From Planktosalinus sp964469175 (lineage in GTDB: Bacteria; Bacteroidota; Bacteroidia; Flavobacteriales; Flavobacteriaceae), in contig CAYXXY010000001.1 of the NCBI GenBank assembly GCA_964469175.1, positions 62,001 through 126,000 of the forward strand: a DNA stretch of 64,000 nt, written 5' to 3'. The notes under the pieces are model-generated. The model was not told where the DNA came from. It was given only the letters and a program-made list of their open reading frames with translations, and did not search any database. The position numbers were made by a program, and so were the translations under genes. Shown one piece after another: positions 45,638-54,945 of this stretch; within the stretch, counting starts at the first letter, position 1; every line of letters starts with the position of its first letter.

Positions 45638-46381
45638 ATGAATTCCTTTCGAAACATATTTAATTCCCGTACTGAAAAGAACGGGAATTTTTTTAATGAA
45701 ATAAAAAAAATAATTGGCTTCAGGCCAGGTGATATTGCCATCTATGAAATGGCATTTACGCATCGTTCCACAAATATTACCGATAAAAAAGGAAATATTT
45801 TAAACTATGAACGCCTTGAGTTTTTGGGAGATGCAATGTTGGGAGCTGTTATTGCTGCTCATTTATTTAAAAAGGTGCCTTCAGAAAACGAAGGGTACCT
45901 CACAAAAATGAGGTCTAAGGTCGTGAGTCGTGAACATCTCAATGAGTTAGGGAGGGATTTGGATTTAATTCGGTTTGTGCGGTCAGCCATACCTCTTGAA
46001 AGTTTTGGGCTTAATATTCATGGAAATATTTTTGAAGCCTTGGTGGGAGCCATCTATCTCGACAAAGGCTTCAAATACTGCGAAAAATTTATTCACAAAC
46101 GCGTCATCAAACCTTATGTTGACATCGAAAAACTCGAAGGGAAAATCACCAGTTATAAAAGTCTTTTAATCGAGTGGTGCCAAAAAAACAAGAAAAAATT
46201 TGAGTTTACCGTTTATGATGATACCGGAAATGATACCATAAAACATTTTGCCGTAAAACTTCAAATTGAAGGCACCATAGCCGCAAAAGCTCGCGCAACC
46301 TCAAAGAAAAAAGCCGAGGAGCGCGCCGCAAAACGAGCCTATTATAAACTTCAGAACAAAATCAAAAAAGACGCTGACTGA
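45638..46381 (+). CDS. rnc: ribonuclease III
   Basis: A 247-aa double-strand RNA endonuclease: signature ERLEFLGDAMLG near residues 59-70 with the catalytic Glu/Asp, a second acidic site in FEALVGAIYLDKG near 132-144, and a C-terminal dsRNA-binding domain (SYKSLLIEWCQKN...KKKAEERAAKRAYYKL). It processes rRNA and structured mRNAs. The chosen start is supported by the SRTEKNGNFF segment, a conserved type of N-terminus. A terminator-like hairpin occurs in its first codons. Confidence 0.94.
   Translation: MNSFRNIFNSRTEKNGNFFNEIKKIIGFRPGDIAIYEMAFTHRSTNITDKKGNILNYERLEFLGDAMLGAVIAAHLFKKVPSENEGYLTKMRSKVVSREHLNELGRDLDLIRFVRSAIPLESFGLNIHGNIFEALVGAIYLDKGFKYCEKFIHKRVIKPYVDIEKLEGKITSYKSLLIEWCQKNKKKFEFTVYDDTGNDTIKHFAVKLQIEGTIAAKARATSKKKAEERAAKRAYYKLQNKIKKDAD
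45662..45694 (+). promoter_or_regulatory. terminator-like hairpin inside the start of rnc
   Basis: Stem AATTCCCGT (45662-45670) and ACGGGAATT (45681-45689) with a 10-nt loop, followed by a run of seven T (45688-45694). It has the form of an intrinsic terminator but lies 25 bp into the rnc coding sequence. It may attenuate read-through from fabF or be a cleavage target for RNase III itself. Its function is untested. Confidence 0.6.
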
Positions 46382-46477
46382 CTTAGTGGTTGAGTTATTT
46401 AATAAAAATTTTACATCAGCAGTTTCATACATCCCTTAGTATCCTTTATCTTTACATCTTAATGATTTTGAAAAACT

Positions 46478-46957
46478 ATGCAACGCCACAATCTGGGGCT
46501 CATCTTGGAGAGCGAATACCTGCTCATTGCCATCCATAGCAATGTTGAGGATTTTAAACTTGCTTTTTTAATCAATAAACACTTAAAGTTGAACCTGAAA
46601 AGAACAACAACAGACCTGGATTTATTCAAAAAAGAGGGGCATATTTCATTTTCGGTTTTTGAGTTTTATGATACTGAAAAGGAAGATATTATTTATTTAA
46701 TTAATAATTCCGTCAAAACAGTAACTGAAAAAACAACAAGTGCCGGTAGCCTCTTTGACAGTAGCAGTGAGGAGATAACACATTATTTAATTCCGGAATA
46801 CAAACAAACAGAATACTTTTTAAAAATCGTAACAGATTATCCTGAGTATTACAAAATAAATCTTTTACCTCAACTGAACAGTATACAGTTCTTAAATACT
46901 GCTTACATAGTGGATCAAAGCAAATTAAAGTCCAAAAACAATTTAAATTTTGACTAA
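46478..46957 (+). CDS. IPExxxVDY-type protein
   Basis: A 159-aa soluble protein with a C-terminal IPEYKQTEYFLKI segment that fits the IPExxxVDY family of Bacteroidota, which often precedes pyruvate kinase. No catalytic motif is visible. Its stop overlaps the pyk start by 1 bp, so the two are translated together. Function unknown. Confidence 0.8.
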   Translation: MQRHNLGLILESEYLLIAIHSNVEDFKLAFLINKHLKLNLKRTTTDLDLFKKEGHISFSVFEFYDTEKEDIIYLINNSVKTVTEKTTSAGSLFDSSSEEITHYLIPEYKQTEYFLKIVTDYPEYYKINLLPQLNSIQFLNTAYIVDQSKLKSKNNLNFD

Positions 46958-48384
46958 TGCCGCAAAGAAAAAAAACCAAAATAGTTGCCACTCTCGGGCC
47001 CGCCACTCAAAGTAGGGAAACCATCAAAAACATGATACTTGCAGGGGTTGATGTGTTTAGAGTCAACTTTTCCCACGCAAACTATACCAATGTTAAAGAG
47101 CGCATAGAAACCATTAGGGAAATAGGGAGTTCACTAGATTTTACACCTGCAATCCTGGCCGATCTACAAGGGCCAAAACTGCGGGTTGGTATGATGAAAG
47201 AGGAGGTAATCGTTAAACCAGGGGACGAAATACTTTTTTGTACAGGAGAAGAATTTGAAGGTAACGCCCATAAAGTTTATATGAATTATGACACTTTCCC
47301 GAAAGATGTGAAGCCCGGGGAAATGATATTGCTTGACGACGGTAAACTTCATTTTAAAGTAGTATCAACAAACAAAGAGAACGAAGTCAAAGCCGTTGTT
47401 GTTCAAGGCGGGCCGTTGCGCTCCAAAAAGGGTGTTAACTTGCCTAATACAAAAATATCGCTGCCGGCGATGACCAAAAAAGATATTGAAGATGCCATTT
47501 TTGCCATAGAGCAACAAGTGGACTGGATTGCACTTTCATTTGTAAGAGATGCCGATGATTTAAAAATTTTAAATGAGCTTATCAAAGAACATTCAAAACA
47601 CAAAATACCGGTAATAGCAAAAATTGAAAAGCCCGAAGCAGTTAAAAATATCAAGAGAATCATTGCCCACTGTGACGGGCTGATGGTTGCCAGAGGCGAT
47701 TTGGGTGTTGAAATCCCTGCTCACGAAGTGCCTCTCATTCAGAAGGAATTGGTGCTTGTGGCAAAAAATGCCAGGATTCCGGTAATCATTGCCACTCAAA
47801 TGATGGAGACCATGATTACTTCACTGACACCCACGCGTGCCGAAGTCAATGACGTTGCCAACTCTGTCATGGACGGTGCCGATGCTGTGATGCTTTCGGG
47901 CGAGACTTCTATTGGGAATTATCCCGTGCAAGTGGTTGAAACGATGGCAAAAATTCTAAAGAGTGTAGAAAACTCATCACTCATTCGGGTTCCCCAGGAA
48001 CCGCCACAAATAAAAACAATAAGATATGTAACCAAATCAGTCTGTTATCATGCTGCTTTGATGGCAAACGAAATTGAAGCCAAAGCCATCTGCACACTCA
48101 CCAATAGTGGATACACGGCCTTTCAAATTTCAGCCTGGAGGCCCAATGCACATATTTTGGTGTTCAGTTCAAACAAAAACATCATTACCAGAATGAATTT
48201 ACTGTGGGGAGTAAGGGCTTTTTATTACGATAAATATGTTACTACAGATGAAACCGTTGCAGATGTCAACAAAATTGCCCTTGAGAAAAATTTTGTGGAG
48301 AAAGGGGATTTTTTAATCAACCTTGCTGCGATGCCTATTGTTGATAAAGGGATGGTGAATACGCTCAGGGTTTCACAGGCATAG
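46957..48384 (+). CDS. pyk: pyruvate kinase
   Basis: A 475-aa enzyme: KIVATLGPATQSRETI at the N-terminus, LADLQGPKLRVGM near residue 68, the catalytic segment VIAKIEKPEAV near 218, MVARGDLGVEIP near 243 and IATQMMETM near 277. It converts phosphoenolpyruvate and ADP to pyruvate and ATP. Length and motifs are normal. It is convergent with the next gene at 4 bp. Confidence 0.96.
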   Translation: MPQRKKTKIVATLGPATQSRETIKNMILAGVDVFRVNFSHANYTNVKERIETIREIGSSLDFTPAILADLQGPKLRVGMMKEEVIVKPGDEILFCTGEEFEGNAHKVYMNYDTFPKDVKPGEMILLDDGKLHFKVVSTNKENEVKAVVVQGGPLRSKKGVNLPNTKISLPAMTKKDIEDAIFAIEQQVDWIALSFVRDADDLKILNELIKEHSKHKIPVIAKIEKPEAVKNIKRIIAHCDGLMVARGDLGVEIPAHEVPLIQKELVLVAKNARIPVIIATQMMETMITSLTPTRAEVNDVANSVMDGADAVMLSGETSIGNYPVQVVETMAKILKSVENSSLIRVPQEPPQIKTIRYVTKSVCYHAALMANEIEAKAICTLTNSGYTAFQISAWRPNAHILVFSSNKNIITRMNLLWGVRAFYYDKYVTTDETVADVNKIALEKNFVEKGDFLINLAAMPIVDKGMVNTLRVSQA

Positions 48385-48388
48385 CAGA

Positions 48389-50188
48389 TTAATAAGGTAA
48401 AACCAAAATTTCAACCCGACGGTTTTTTTGTCTGTTTTGATCAGTGTCATTTGGTGCTAATGGTGATGATTGTCCAAAACCTTTCACTTGCCATTTAAAA
48501 GGGGAAGCTTCCATGTGCTTTTTTAAAGCCGTGGCAACACTCTGTGCACGCTGTTCTGAAAGTTTTAAATTAGCAGAAGCATTTCCCACATTATCAGTGT
48601 GCCCTTCGATTATTACAGTTCCTTTTTCTAGTTGCAAAATCTCCTGAACAAGGGTTTTAAGAGCTTCAATGGCTTCTTCTTTTAACTCATAGCTTCCAAA
48701 CTCAAATAGTATTGCACTGTCCAGTTGAAATCTCACAGCACCTCCAATAACGGCAACAGCATCTACATCTGCACCGGGAAGTGCACTTGGGGTATTTAAG
48801 TCTGTCAACCTTACAAAATGAAAAGTTTCTCCGGGCTTTACAAAATCTTTGATGTCAACAGCCGCAGTACCACCCTGAATTTTACCAATTTCAATCCAAT
48901 GCACACCATCTTTTGAGATTTCCAGTTTGGTTGGTTCAATGGCTCCCAGTTCAAACACATACAAATCCGGACCATTCACATCAACGATGACATTGTCAAT
49001 AAACTCAAGTGTTAAGACCCCATTTACACCAATATTACATACTCTTGGGTCAAAATTGTCATAAGGTAAGTTTGACATGTCAGGAGGGCCAAGTGCGCCT
49101 TCAGAAAATCCACCTGCAGGGTTTCCAACGTGATGACTCACTACCCGGTCTGCAAAAGATTTGTCTCCCAAAGGGAGGTAAACTGCATTCCCTTTTTCGT
49201 CAAAATATGTATTGCCAGATGTTTCATCAGAGCCATACCATGTAGGATTTAGCTTTCTAAATTCGTTTCGGGCGCGCTTTGATTTGTTTTGAACAGATCT
49301 GCTGTTTACATCAATCCCTTTTTGATAATTGGAAATGAATTTTTTAAAGTTTTCTGATGCATTTCCGTTTTTCAGGTGATTCTCAATATCAGGATGAAGG
49401 TTGAAGGCATTGTTCTCTATGGCGTCTTTTTCAGTGGCATATTTTAGGAAAATAGGAACTTTTTTAAGCAACAAAACTTCATTTTCAGGCATATTAAAAA
49501 ATTCTGAAAGCAGCCCGGGAATTTCCTCATCATCAACTTGCGCAAGGTTTTCCAGTGCAGTTATTTGTTTGCCGGTTCCGTAAAGGGTAAATGCGGTCAA
49601 TTTTTCATAGATAATACTTTCGGGATTGTCTGCAAGAAACAATCTCAGGTTTTCTTTGCCCTGATTGGTGAGCCTGTTTGCATTGTTTGATCTTGAATTT
49701 TCAATGCGCTTCAACTGACCTTGTATCATTTGCTTCACACTGTTTAGTTCAGGATTGTCACTAGTTGCAAACATGAGTTTATCGATGGAGCCTCCCACAG
49801 TGTTAAATAGTTGCTGAGTGCTGTTTTTAACCTCATTGGTTAAAGATGAGTTGTCAAAATCAGCATTAAAATCTGAAATTGAACTTTTGTCAATTTCATG
49901 AATCAATTGCTTAAGCTCAAGTTCGCTGTAAATGCCTTTTTGAAGATTAGCTTTAAAGCTTTCGAGTACTGATTCGTCTTGCTGCACCCCACTTAAAAAT
50001 GAGGACACCTCAAGAGGATCATTGACATTCACTTTTGAAATTTGGGAAGGGGATTTTTTATCCTTTTTCACAGGCTCAATAATCTCCAAATCTGTAAAAT
50101 ATTCCGCTTCATTTTTTTCAGCATTTTTTTTGTCTGAACAAAAAACAAACAAGAATAAAAACAGTAAACAATAAAGTCGATACATCAT
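48389..50188 (-). CDS. OmpA-domain lipoprotein, large
   Basis: A 599-aa lipoprotein (LLFLFLFVFC, Cys near residue 17). A long helical region to about 320 is followed by a beta-sandwich-like domain with GGFSEGALGPPDMSNLPYDNFDP, LYVFELGAIEPTKLEISKDGVHW and VRLTDLN near residues 360-480. A C-terminal OmpA domain follows (GTVIIEGHTDNVGNASANLKLSEQRA, NRRVEILV). It probably bridges the outer membrane and peptidoglycan. It is the last gene of a three-gene operon with 3-6 bp gaps. Confidence 0.85.
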   Translation of the reverse strand: MMYRLYCLLFLFLFVFCSDKKNAEKNEAEYFTDLEIIEPVKKDKKSPSQISKVNVNDPLEVSSFLSGVQQDESVLESFKANLQKGIYSELELKQLIHEIDKSSISDFNADFDNSSLTNEVKNSTQQLFNTVGGSIDKLMFATSDNPELNSVKQMIQGQLKRIENSRSNNANRLTNQGKENLRLFLADNPESIIYEKLTAFTLYGTGKQITALENLAQVDDEEIPGLLSEFFNMPENEVLLLKKVPIFLKYATEKDAIENNAFNLHPDIENHLKNGNASENFKKFISNYQKGIDVNSRSVQNKSKRARNEFRKLNPTWYGSDETSGNTYFDEKGNAVYLPLGDKSFADRVVSHHVGNPAGGFSEGALGPPDMSNLPYDNFDPRVCNIGVNGVLTLEFIDNVIVDVNGPDLYVFELGAIEPTKLEISKDGVHWIEIGKIQGGTAAVDIKDFVKPGETFHFVRLTDLNTPSALPGADVDAVAVIGGAVRFQLDSAILFEFGSYELKEEAIEALKTLVQEILQLEKGTVIIEGHTDNVGNASANLKLSEQRAQSVATALKKHMEASPFKWQVKGFGQSSPLAPNDTDQNRQKNRRVEILVLPY

Positions 50189-50191
50189 TAA

Positions 50192-51505
50192 TTAATTTGC
50201 CCGTTTGTATGCAGCTGCCATGAATTCGTAATACATATATCCAAAACGGTCATACCAGTCTTCCACACCAAATTGGGCTTCACAAGCATTCAATTCCATC
50301 ATGGACTCTTTAAGTCTTTTCTTAAGTTCTTCATATTTTTGGTCATAAGCTGCTTCGAGGTCTTTGAGTGATTTTTCAATTCCCCTGCGTTGCTCTTGCC
50401 AGACCAATCCTGATACTCCGTGAATCCCTGAAACATTGTCCCCAAAAGAAATCGCTTTTCCACTAAAGGATTTAGTACAATTATAAATGGTTCTTAGCTC
50501 TTCCAATAAATAACGGGTTTGGTTAAACTCATTCCGGGCATTTAAAAAACATGAAGAACAATCATCATCCTCATTTTCTGCATCACAAAAAGATGGAATT
50601 GTCGGGCTATTGGGAAGTTGTGCAGAAGTCATGCAATCCCCTAAGGCCAAGTATTCCTCAATCAGTTCTTTTCCTTCACGAGTTTGATTCCTAACTCTGT
50701 TATAGGAATTTTGTAAATTATTTATATCACTTGTAGGATCATAGCCACTTTGATCCCTGATGGCTCTTTCAAAATTTCCATTATCCAGATCCTGAGGGTT
50801 GAAGTATTGGCCGTCTGAATAAAATCCGGTGGTGCCTGAAGGTGGTTGTGCCAGTAATGAAAATGTTGTTCCAAAAAGCAATAGTATAAGTGTTGCAGAC
50901 TTTTTGCCCATTAGTTTTCCGGCGAGAAGACCTATTACCAGAAGTGCAATTCCCAGCAAAACGTATAAATGTGTATTTGAGCCTCCACTATTACTTGAAG
51001 CGCCTCCTGCAACGGAAGCATTCATTTCACTCTCTTTTATTTTTGTAAAAGGCTCGCCAAGGTATTCTTTTTTGGGTGCTCCGGCTTTAACTACAATAGA
51101 ATAATTAATCTGTTCCCCGGAAGTCGGGTTAACCTTTATTCCAAAATCACCGTAAGACCGAAGTTTAAAATGGATCATTCCGTTTTTAGCTGATTTTGTG
51201 GATTGTTTGTCGGCAACGTCATTCCATGTATGTTTTACCAATTCTGCCTCAAGGGGGTTTTTGTTACCGTGTCCAAAAATAAATACATCAATGAGTTGAA
51301 ACATGGAATGTCCCTTCACAAAATAATACTTTGAAGAATCTTTTACTGTGCCCAGCGTGGCAATTCCTTTCTCACCTTTATATTTTTTGTTTTCCTGAAG
51401 TTCAAGTTTTATGGGTGTGATTTTAGGATCAAGCTCAAATGGTTGACTGTGACCAATATAAATGGTAAATAGAAATAATACAGATATATAAAGATAGTTT
51501 TTCAT
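50192..51505 (-). CDS. two-part secreted/membrane protein of unknown function
   Basis: A 437-aa protein with an N-terminal signal (ending near GHSQ, residue 20), a beta-rich domain to about residue 165, a Gly/Ser/Asn linker, a transmembrane helix near 179-200 (LYVLLGIALLVIGLLAG), and a second signal-like stretch (ATLILLLFGTTFSLLAQ) near 204-220. The C-terminal 215 residues hold paired Cys (DDDCSSCF) and a helical tail. It looks like two secreted proteins joined, and may be membrane-spanning with both parts outside. No family recognised. Confidence 0.7.
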   Translation of the reverse strand: MKNYLYISVLFLFTIYIGHSQPFELDPKITPIKLELQENKKYKGEKGIATLGTVKDSSKYYFVKGHSMFQLIDVFIFGHGNKNPLEAELVKHTWNDVADKQSTKSAKNGMIHFKLRSYGDFGIKVNPTSGEQINYSIVVKAGAPKKEYLGEPFTKIKESEMNASVAGGASSNSGGSNTHLYVLLGIALLVIGLLAGKLMGKKSATLILLLFGTTFSLLAQPPSGTTGFYSDGQYFNPQDLDNGNFERAIRDQSGYDPTSDINNLQNSYNRVRNQTREGKELIEEYLALGDCMTSAQLPNSPTIPSFCDAENEDDDCSSCFLNARNEFNQTRYLLEELRTIYNCTKSFSGKAISFGDNVSGIHGVSGLVWQEQRRGIEKSLKDLEAAYDQKYEELKKRLKESMMELNACEAQFGVEDWYDRFGYMYYEFMAAAYKRAN

Positions 51506-51511
51506 AGTGCC

Positions 51512-52120
51512 TTAATTTTTATATTTTTCCAACAGCGCATTGCCAATCAAGATGGCATTTTCCCTTCTTTTTTCAGCAGGGGCAAGTTCGTTTTTTGGGA
51601 CCATTTGGGATAAAAACCCAATGAGGACATAGCCGTCATAATTATCGTTGTAAAGCATAAGACGGGATTGTGGTTTTGCCAAACACAAATATGTATCACC
51701 TGTAGTGCTTATTTGATGTTGTAACATTCCGGTATTGTCTTTTTTAAAATTTTCGATTTCGACAGCGATGGCACTTCTACTCATTTTTTCCGGCGAAATT
51801 GTAATTGCGGTTTTTGTGCCATCTGTAAAAACGATTTCATAAGCACAAAGATTTGCTGTGTTGGTTTGAGTAACACTCCCTTGAGGGAGTAAAAGAATGG
51901 ATTCAATTTCAGAAGTAGAGATTAAAGGGCTGGCATCCCTGGTACTATGAAAGAGCAATTGGTAATCACCATTTTGTCTTAGCGATGTATTATTTGTTTG
52001 TTTTTCTTCAAACTTAGGGTTAGAGGCATCTTCAGTGAGGTTTTCAGATTGTTTCTTGTTTTCATTACATCCTAATAAAATCAAGTTAATTATTATCAAT
52101 AGTATAAAGTTGGGTTTCAT
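51512..52120 (-). CDS. hypothetical lipoprotein
   Basis: A 202-aa lipoprotein: IIINLILLGC (Cys near residue 18) then a Lys/Glu/Asn-rich linker. The mature part contains SEIESILLLPQGSVTQTNTANLCAYEIVFTDGTKTAI. It is first in the three-gene envelope operon, 6 bp upstream of the two-part membrane protein. No recognised domain. Confidence 0.7.
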   Translation of the reverse strand: MKPNFILLIIINLILLGCNENKKQSENLTEDASNPKFEEKQTNNTSLRQNGDYQLLFHSTRDASPLISTSEIESILLLPQGSVTQTNTANLCAYEIVFTDGTKTAITISPEKMSRSAIAVEIENFKKDNTGMLQHQISTTGDTYLCLAKPQSRLMLYNDNYDGYVLIGFLSQMVPKNELAPAEKRRENAILIGNALLEKYKN

Positions 52121-52187
52121 GACTTATAATTTTGATAAATTTAAAGAAGGAAGCAAAAAAAGGCTTGTAAAAACCCGACAAATCAGT

Positions 52188-53063
52188 CTAGGGTAATTGA
52201 TTGCCTGTGTTTTGTATTTGTAAGAGATAAGGTTGGTCCTGGATAAGTTCTTTTAATAAAACAAATTTATCAATCAAAAAATCAGACGGTGATTCCCCAC
52301 AATATTTTTTAAACTCTTTGTTGAGATGGGAAATGTCATGAAAATTATAAAATGAGGTCAGGAATGAAATGTCTAAAGTATTTTCAGGTTTAGCAATTTC
52401 AGTGAAAAGATTATTGAACCTTATAAGTCTTGCATATTGTGTTGGGCTTACACCCACCTGAACAGAAAACTGTCTCTGTAAAGTTCGCTCAGAGAGGCCT
52501 GTTTCTTTAATAAGTTCTTTTAGATTGGTACATCCTCTTTTTTTATATATAAAGTCCAGCGCTGTGTCGATGAGGGATGGGATATAATTTTTTTCTTTGA
52601 CTTTATTTTTAAAATGTTTTTCCATCAAGGATACCCTTTCCACATTTGTCTTGGTGTTTTTAAATTTTTTAAAAAGGGCATTGCATTCATTACCCAGCAC
52701 ATGTTCCATTTTCTCAACTTTGTCATTTATCGTTCTCATATCTACCCCATAATAATACCAAAGAGCCTTTGGTTTTAGTACAATGCCAAATATTGCTGTG
52801 TGTTTTTTTGAAACCGTAAGGAGGTAACTAACGGTTTGTTGTCCTGCAATATAAAAATCCGGCAAAGTGGTTTTTATTTCTACTTGTCTTGTCTTATAAT
52901 CCAATTTATAATTTCCTGAGTAGTGGAAACCAAGGATAGGAGCTCCTGAAGGCATAATAAGTTCAGGGGTTTGTGAGCTTAAATTGGCAACATTTTTTTC
53001 CATCACATAATAAAATGCCACAAAATGTTCAAGTGCTTTTGATGGATAGAAAGCTTGATACAT
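52188..53063 (-). CDS. AraC-family transcriptional regulator
   Basis: A 291-aa regulator with a C-terminal double helix-turn-helix (LKELIKETGLSERTLQRQFSVQVGVSPTQYARLIRF near residues 187-222, FYNFHDISHLNKEFKKYCGESPSDF near 253-277). The N-terminal part (residues 1-150) resembles the ligand-sensing region seen with DUF6597-type AraC proteins. It is a stand-alone unit between the envelope operon and dinB; its target is unknown. Confidence 0.87.
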   Translation of the reverse strand: MYQAFYPSKALEHFVAFYYVMEKNVANLSSQTPELIMPSGAPILGFHYSGNYKLDYKTRQVEIKTTLPDFYIAGQQTVSYLLTVSKKHTAIFGIVLKPKALWYYYGVDMRTINDKVEKMEHVLGNECNALFKKFKNTKTNVERVSLMEKHFKNKVKEKNYIPSLIDTALDFIYKKRGCTNLKELIKETGLSERTLQRQFSVQVGVSPTQYARLIRFNNLFTEIAKPENTLDISFLTSFYNFHDISHLNKEFKKYCGESPSDFLIDKFVLLKELIQDQPYLLQIQNTGNQLP

Positions 53064-53156
53064 TTAATTAGAGATTTGGGACTCTTTTTTAAATCCTGTG
53101 ATATTATAAAGTTAAAAAAAAATAGGAATTAGGATTAAATTTGATAAGCTGTTTTC

Positions 53157-54263
53157 TTAGAAATCAAACTTTAATTGTGCGTTAACTTCTTGAGGTTTAA
53201 TTTTATTCTTTTCTCCGGTGATTTCTGTATTTAGGTTTGAAAGTGAAATACCCAGCAATCTCACAGAATTTGATACTTTTTCCTGAAAAAGCAACTCTTT
53301 GACAGTTTCAAGAATCAAAGCCTTATCTGAAATAAAATAAGGCAAGGTTTTACTGCGGGTTTGTAATGTAAAATCACTGTATTTAATTTTTAAAGTCACG
53401 GTTTTTCCGGCCACTTTTGATTTTTTAATCCGGCGTTCAATTTCGTCGGCGATGTCATTTAAACGTTCCAGCATAAAAATTTCTGAAGAAATGTTTTCAA
53501 AAAAAGTGCGCTCGGCGCCCAGGGATTTTCTGATGCGATTTGGTTTTACAGCACTTCTGTGAATACCGCGCACAACATAATAGTAATAAGCCCCGCTTTT
53601 TCCAAAGGTTTCCGTGAGATATTCCAGCGATTTGGTTTTTAAATCCTTGCCCGTGAAAATGCCCAGATTGTACATTTTTTCCTGGGTGACTTTCCCTACG
53701 CCATAAAATTTCCTGATGTCCAGATTTTCAATGAAATCCAACACCTCTTCAGGCGCGATGGTTTTTTGTCCGTTGGGTTTATTGATGTCGCTGGCTACTT
53801 TGGCAATAAACTTATTGATGGAAATCCCGGCAGAAGCAGTCAAGCCGGTTTGCTCAAAAATCTTTTGACGTATTTCTTTCGCGATAAGCGTGGCACTTGG
53901 ATTTCCTTTTTTATTTTCGGTCACATCTAGGTAGGCCTCGTCAAGCGAAAGCGGTTCCACCAAATCAGTATATTCCAGGAATAGTTGCCTGATTTTTTTG
54001 GAAACTTCATTATAACGCTCAAAATTTGACTTCACAAAAATCAACTCAGGGCATAACTTTTTAGCCACAATGCTTGACATCGCACTGCGCACTCCAAATT
54101 TTCGAGCTTCATAACTGGCAGCTGAAATCACGCCCCTATCTGAAGGACCACCCACGGCAACGGGTTTTCCTCTCAATTCAGGATTGTCCAGTTGCGCTAC
54201 AGAAGCAAAAAAAGCATCCATATCCACGTGAATAATTTTTCTGATGGGAATTTCGTCGTGCAT
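53157..54263 (-). CDS. dinB: DNA polymerase IV
   Basis: A 368-aa Y-family polymerase from the start MHDEIPIRKI; an upstream in-frame ATG would add 26 residues overlapping the divergent gene and is rejected. Motifs are VDMDAFFASVAQLDNPELRGKPVAVGG near 13-39, PLSLDEAYLDVT near 100 and a helix-hairpin-helix region (FYGVGKVTQEKM). It copies damaged DNA with low fidelity. Its start lies 28 bp from that of the divergent NAD-binding protein. Confidence 0.92.
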   Translation of the reverse strand: MHDEIPIRKIIHVDMDAFFASVAQLDNPELRGKPVAVGGPSDRGVISAASYEARKFGVRSAMSSIVAKKLCPELIFVKSNFERYNEVSKKIRQLFLEYTDLVEPLSLDEAYLDVTENKKGNPSATLIAKEIRQKIFEQTGLTASAGISINKFIAKVASDINKPNGQKTIAPEEVLDFIENLDIRKFYGVGKVTQEKMYNLGIFTGKDLKTKSLEYLTETFGKSGAYYYYVVRGIHRSAVKPNRIRKSLGAERTFFENISSEIFMLERLNDIADEIERRIKKSKVAGKTVTLKIKYSDFTLQTRSKTLPYFISDKALILETVKELLFQEKVSNSVRLLGISLSNLNTEITGEKNKIKPQEVNAQLKFDF

Positions 54264-54291
54264 AACACAAAAATACTGTAATTTTAGGTCT

Positions 54292-54945
54292 ATGAAGAAA
54301 ACGGCAATCATTTTAGGTGCGACAGGTTTAACAGGCAGCATTTTGCTTGACTTTTTGTTGAATGATGACCGCTATGAAAAAATAAAATTGTTTTCCCGCA
54401 GCAGTGTGGGCATTTCAAACCCCAAGCTTGAAGAACATCTCATTGATTTATTTGAGCTGGAAAATCATAAAGAACTATTTCAAGCCGATGAAGTTTTTTG
54501 TTGTATAGGCACTACCAAGTCAAAAACCCCGGATAATAGGGTTTATAGAAAAATTGATTATGGCATCCCTTTCGCTGCAGCGAAAATATGTAAAGAGAAT
54601 AACATCAGCACCTTTATTATCATTTCGGCAATGGGCGCCAACCCGGGCAGTAAAGTGTTTTATAACAAGATTAAAGGCGAGATGGGGCGCGATGTTCTCA
54701 AACAAAACATTAAAAATACATACATTTTACAACCCGGATTAATTGGAGGAAATAGGAGTGAAATACGGCTTGGCGAATCCATAGCCAAGTTTCTTTTCAA
54801 AATACTGAACCCCATTATCCCAAAAAACTACCGCACCATCCCGCCTGAAACCATTGCAAAAGCGATGGTCATTCTTGCAAACCAAGGACATTCAAAAAAA
54901 CGTATTGAAAATCAAACCATCAAAGAAATCGCAAAAGATGCTTGA
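54292..54945 (+). CDS. NAD(P)H-binding (SDR-like) protein
   Basis: A 217-aa Rossmann protein starting at MKKTAIILGATGLTGS (an extension from 54244 would run into dinB and is rejected). The GATGLTG loop lies at residues 9-15, VFCCIGTTKSKTPD near 70, and a Tyr occurs in the NPGSKVFYNKIKGEMG context near 120-135. It resembles atypical SDRs such as HTATIP2/TIP30-like oxidoreductases. The substrate is unknown. It overlaps the CYTH gene by 8 bp. Confidence 0.85.
   Translation: MKKTAIILGATGLTGSILLDFLLNDDRYEKIKLFSRSSVGISNPKLEEHLIDLFELENHKELFQADEVFCCIGTTKSKTPDNRVYRKIDYGIPFAAAKICKENNISTFIIISAMGANPGSKVFYNKIKGEMGRDVLKQNIKNTYILQPGLIGGNRSEIRLGESIAKFLFKILNPIIPKNYRTIPPETIAKAMVILANQGHSKKRIENQTIKEIAKDA

Noticed and set aside
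54244..54291. Longer N-terminus for the NAD-binding protein
   Set aside because: It would overlap the start of dinB, and the Rossmann loop is placed normally from 54292.
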